Positions 60,836 through 64,000 of a stretch of DNA of 64,000 nt are shown one piece after another. Source of the stretch: Lineus longissimus (lineage: Eukaryota; Nemertea; Pilidiophora; Heteronemertea; Lineidae); NCBI RefSeq assembly GCF_910592395.1, contig NC_088323.1:14987501-15051500 (forward strand), given 5' to 3'. The position numbers and the translations under genes are program-made. Numbering within the stretch: the stretch's first letter is position 1; every line of letters begins with the position of its first letter. The notes beneath the pieces are model-generated. The model had not been told where the DNA came from, did no database searches, and saw only the letters and a program-made list of their open reading frames with translations.

Positions 60836-63293
60836 AATTTGATAGGTTGAAGTCAGATGTATTATAATTAATTTAGCAGGTCTCCAGCATTTTCCTGGAA
60901 TTTGGTATTTTTTTGCAAAGAGACAGGAAAAGTTGAGAAAATTAACACCTTGTAGCCTAACCCCTTAACTCCCCCCCCCCCCCGTAGGCCATGCAAATCT
61001 TATGACCCCAAACTTAATCAACATGCTTAGCAGGATCTATAATTCTTTCATAAAACACAGCAAACCAGATTCCCAGCTGTCCAAACGAAAATTATAAAAT
61101 GTTACTTCAGGTCACCTATGGCTGAAATCCAACGGTTGAAAATAATGTGGCTCGCCTTAAATACCGGCAAATTTTGGTTTTCTAATGAGAAAAGCTTTAT
61201 AACCACAAAAACTTCATTAAGTATCAAATGACACACAATGTCATCTCTTATACTCTCACCAACTCTGTCTCACTCTTAAGTAATTCATATATTATTTGAC
61301 TGCTTTCATTACTTATTGCATTCTTTCATCCATTTTCACCACTTGCACTGCACATACAAAAATTTAAATGATTCAAAAAGATGTCCAGCATGCAGTGCTC
61401 CCTCCCCCCCCCCCCCCCCCCACTCAGCAAATTTAAGGGGGGCCGCTGCTCGTACCAATATTCTGAAATGACCCCCCCCCTTTCTAGGGGAGTGCCATCT
61501 AAATTTTGACCCACTTTCTCGGGGACTTTTTAACCCATTTATATCATGTCATCTCCACTATTTATGAGTTTTTATACGGAAAACAAGCTAAAATGAGTAA
61601 AGTGTCACACATTTTCGTGAAAAACAACCCTTTTGACGAGTTGCAAGAACTCTTTCTGAAAAGGTACCCCCTTTTCTCATTTTCTCGGGGATTTGACACC
61701 CTAGATTTTAACACAAAATGACCCCCGTCCCCTAGAAAACTGGAACGCGCACGCGGCCCCCTAAACTATCTGAATTGGGGGGGGGGGGGGCTGTGCTGGT
61801 ATACATTTGAATAACACATTACAATCATCCCCCCCCCCCCTCCCCCCCAATCAAATGGATTGACACCCATTTATCAGTTGGCCCAAAAAAGCGTTGTAAA
61901 CTTCGTCCGGGATCTGAGCGACTTATTCAACATGCAAGCTACAAATAACTTAATGTATTGTGGGATAGAGTACGCCTACCTGGCCTTAGAAACCCAGTTC
62001 TTTTGTTTTTCCAGTTGTCGGTGTAGGAGATAGAGGGCTTAGCATTTTTGTGAATGACTTCATCATTGGATTGTTTTTTGGGGGCCACCTCGACACTGTC
62101 AAGTGGAAGGAAGCCTATTTAATTCAATGTGCGATTTACATAGATCACCCTGGTGTAAAATGGCATAAACGATAGACATATTGCTCCTGTCTGACTTACC
62201 TCTCTAGCTATTCTGTTTAAACTATCCCAGCCGCAAGAAATTGAAATTTTTTTTGTTTATCTCATGTATCTCTCTGATGAAAGGCATGAATCAAGACTGA
62301 TGTAGGTTTATGTCACTCGCATGGAAAGACCTTTCGGGACACTCATCATGTGACCACTGACTGTTCAAGAGATAGGCCTACTTTGAAGTGCCAAGCGCTA
62401 TATATATCCAGAATGAGGTGCTCCAGAAGATATGGATGTTATTGACAAAGAGTGAAGGCTGACGCTCACCTTATCTAGTCTTTCGGTTCATTTCTGAGAT
62501 AGTTACCAAAACATGGCTTGGTGAAATAGTTCACAAGCCACGTAAGGCCATGCTTGAAAAAATTGAGATGATAATGGTAAAATGAAGCTGAAAGCACCCC
62601 GGATCTGAATTCCAAAGCATTTCTTTACCAACACCCAAAATCCTGATGAAACTCTTGTAATAAGACATCACTTTTGATGCAAAAACTGTTGAGTTGCACA
62701 GAAAACTTGCGTGCACCCGAAACAGCCCAAGTTGATATAGTGCTTTTGCATCGATACAAAAACTGTCAAGGAGAAGGAGGCCTCCAGGTCTCCAAAAGTT
62801 AAATGACGATGGTTTCTTGTAAATTCTCTCTTATCTAGTCATTCAGTTTATTAGTTTATCAGCTGTTACCAACCGCTGGCAAAAATTTATAAGCTGGCAG
62901 AACAGAAAATTCTAAAATTTTGAAAATACCCCAGTTTGACGAACAGAAATCTTTTGCAGCACAGGTATAAAAGCTTCGAAAATCAATGTATGATCATCAA
63001 TATATGTCATAGAAGCAGTCCACATTGTGTGTTTTGATATTGACGTCATTTTCATGTATGTCAAGGTGGTCTATTATTTCTTAAGTGTTTGTCATATCTT
63101 TCTGGCAAAATGTATGGTGTGGTATTGGTAATGTTGCCCACTACAGCTGGTCGGCATTTGGGTCAGAGTTGTTGGGTCTTCATGACTTCACCACCTCTCT
63201 GCTGCCTATGAACTTCCTCTGTCTCGGCCCTGGGCCGAAGAAACTGTGGGGGAAATATTCTTATAGGAACGACAGTATGACAAGATCAAAGAA

Positions 63294-63494
63294 ATGCTGA
63301 TGGTGCGGGCAGTAAGTAACGTAGCAGCTGGGTTGTTGTTGCTGCTGGTGATCGCGTCAAGAATCAAACGCCGAATTGGCAGAGGCACTGCACCTGTTGT
63401 TTTGACAGTCATAGAGAGGTTGCACACCATTACGACTCCAACTCTGACTTCAACTGAATTCGAGGCTGACAGTCTAGTGAAATCTTCAATTTAA
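63294..63494 (+). CDS. Small hydrophobic ORF, second copy
   Basis: Same 66-residue product as the first copy. The frame just upstream differs between copies, so a longer gene is not supported. Confidence 0.25.
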   Translation: MLMVRAVSNVAAGLLLLLVIASRIKRRIGRGTAPVVLTVIERLHTITTPTLTSTEFEADSLVKSSI

Positions 63495-64000
63495 ATAAAT
63501 TATTGAATGCTAAGCTAACAAGGGTTTATAATATGTCACCCGAGTTTTCAGTTTCAGCTTTTTTTCTCCCCCATAGGGGGTGTTTCTTGAAAACCATGAA
63601 ACTTCCCTTCCACTCTGTAACTTCTCAACGATAATATATTCTGCCGTGCCTTTAAGCCTTATCTAACATCTATCAGACGCAACTCGTCATATCCACATAC
63701 AAAAATTACCAGCCACGAAACCCAAGCTGCCTTGTCTGCAATCCAAATCATAAGCTTTGACGAGACCCCACACGTCATACCTCAAAAGATGTGATCAAAA
63801 CTTAATTACCCTATCGTACAAAAGTGAGTACGACCTAACGAGTTGATCCACTTAGGTTTTTATGGGGGGTGTTGCTTTCACGTCAAATAAAAACCTGGCC
63901 TTAACTGAAGGCTCACTGATCATTTAATAGCCCGCTAGGAGCATGCCAAATTCAAATGTCTCGCATGAATCATCATCAAGGACTTAAAGCTGGGCCATCA

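Larger units (their letters stand above)
44437..64000 (+). repeat. Tandem array of eight large satellite units
   Basis: Units start at 44437 (truncated left end), 47073, 48621, 50272, 52107, 53796, 56869 and 60520. The basic unit is about 1.55-1.85 kb. Order within a unit: GTTAATGGGGCACGTCATCA, a 74-codon ORF, a variable C-run, a 138-bp VNTR block, a conserved ~500-bp tail with an imperfect palindrome around GGCAATATTGCC. Copies are very similar, implying recent amplification or homogenisation. Confidence 0.92.
60520..64000 (+). repeat. 3.65-kb hybrid unit (second copy, truncated by window)
   Basis: Near-identical to 56869-60519, with small indels mainly in C-runs. The left junction falls exactly at GTTAATGGGGCACG in both copies. 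Confidence 0.9.

Overview
This is nuclear DNA from an invertebrate animal, probably marine. The evidence is a host gene in about 20 short exons with GT/AG introns, a LINE, a TA-flanked MITE family, a spliced integrase-type DNA transposon, and very abundant minisatellites. No bacterial operon, CRISPR array or rRNA was seen. The phylum cannot be fixed from the sequence alone.

Layout. 1-8079: flank with a foldback repeat, one LINE ORF2 (minus strand, 1509-5114), palindrome/CCAAT motifs and a SINE-like fragment. 8080-34639: VPS50/syndetin (CCDC132) on the plus strand. I traced 20 coding exons whose phases all agree; they give 944 residues and a stop, lacking only the first ~15-20 residues. Its introns hold TA-flanked MITEs and many tandem arrays. 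The 9.4-kb intron 24057-33431 contains an intronless gene on the opposite strand (27190-30099). That gene encodes an N-terminal membrane segment, about 12 ankyrin repeats and a C-terminal Mab21/cGAS-like nucleotidyltransferase with an apparently intact E-x-D...D triad.

34640-39526: repeats only. 39531-43788: a Ginger-like DNA transposon with TGTAAAAG termini and a CCGG target duplication. It carries an eight-exon DDE integrase on the minus strand, with one probable frameshift. 44437-64000: a tandem array of eight units (1.5-3.7 kb), each with a nearly identical 74-codon plus-strand ORF. One unit carries a 1.4-kb insertion with 13-bp inverted ends, and the last two units share a 3.65-kb hybrid structure.

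How it fits together. VPS50 is the only clear housekeeping gene (EARP endosomal recycling complex). The nested ankyrin-nucleotidyltransferase is the most likely candidate for an under-described system, plausibly a cGAS-like innate sensor. VPS50 splice sites have been reshaped by repeats in three places: a MITE sits inside a splice donor, a 56-bp array repeats an exon end with its donor, and decayed copies of an acceptor plus exon start lie upstream of exon 19.
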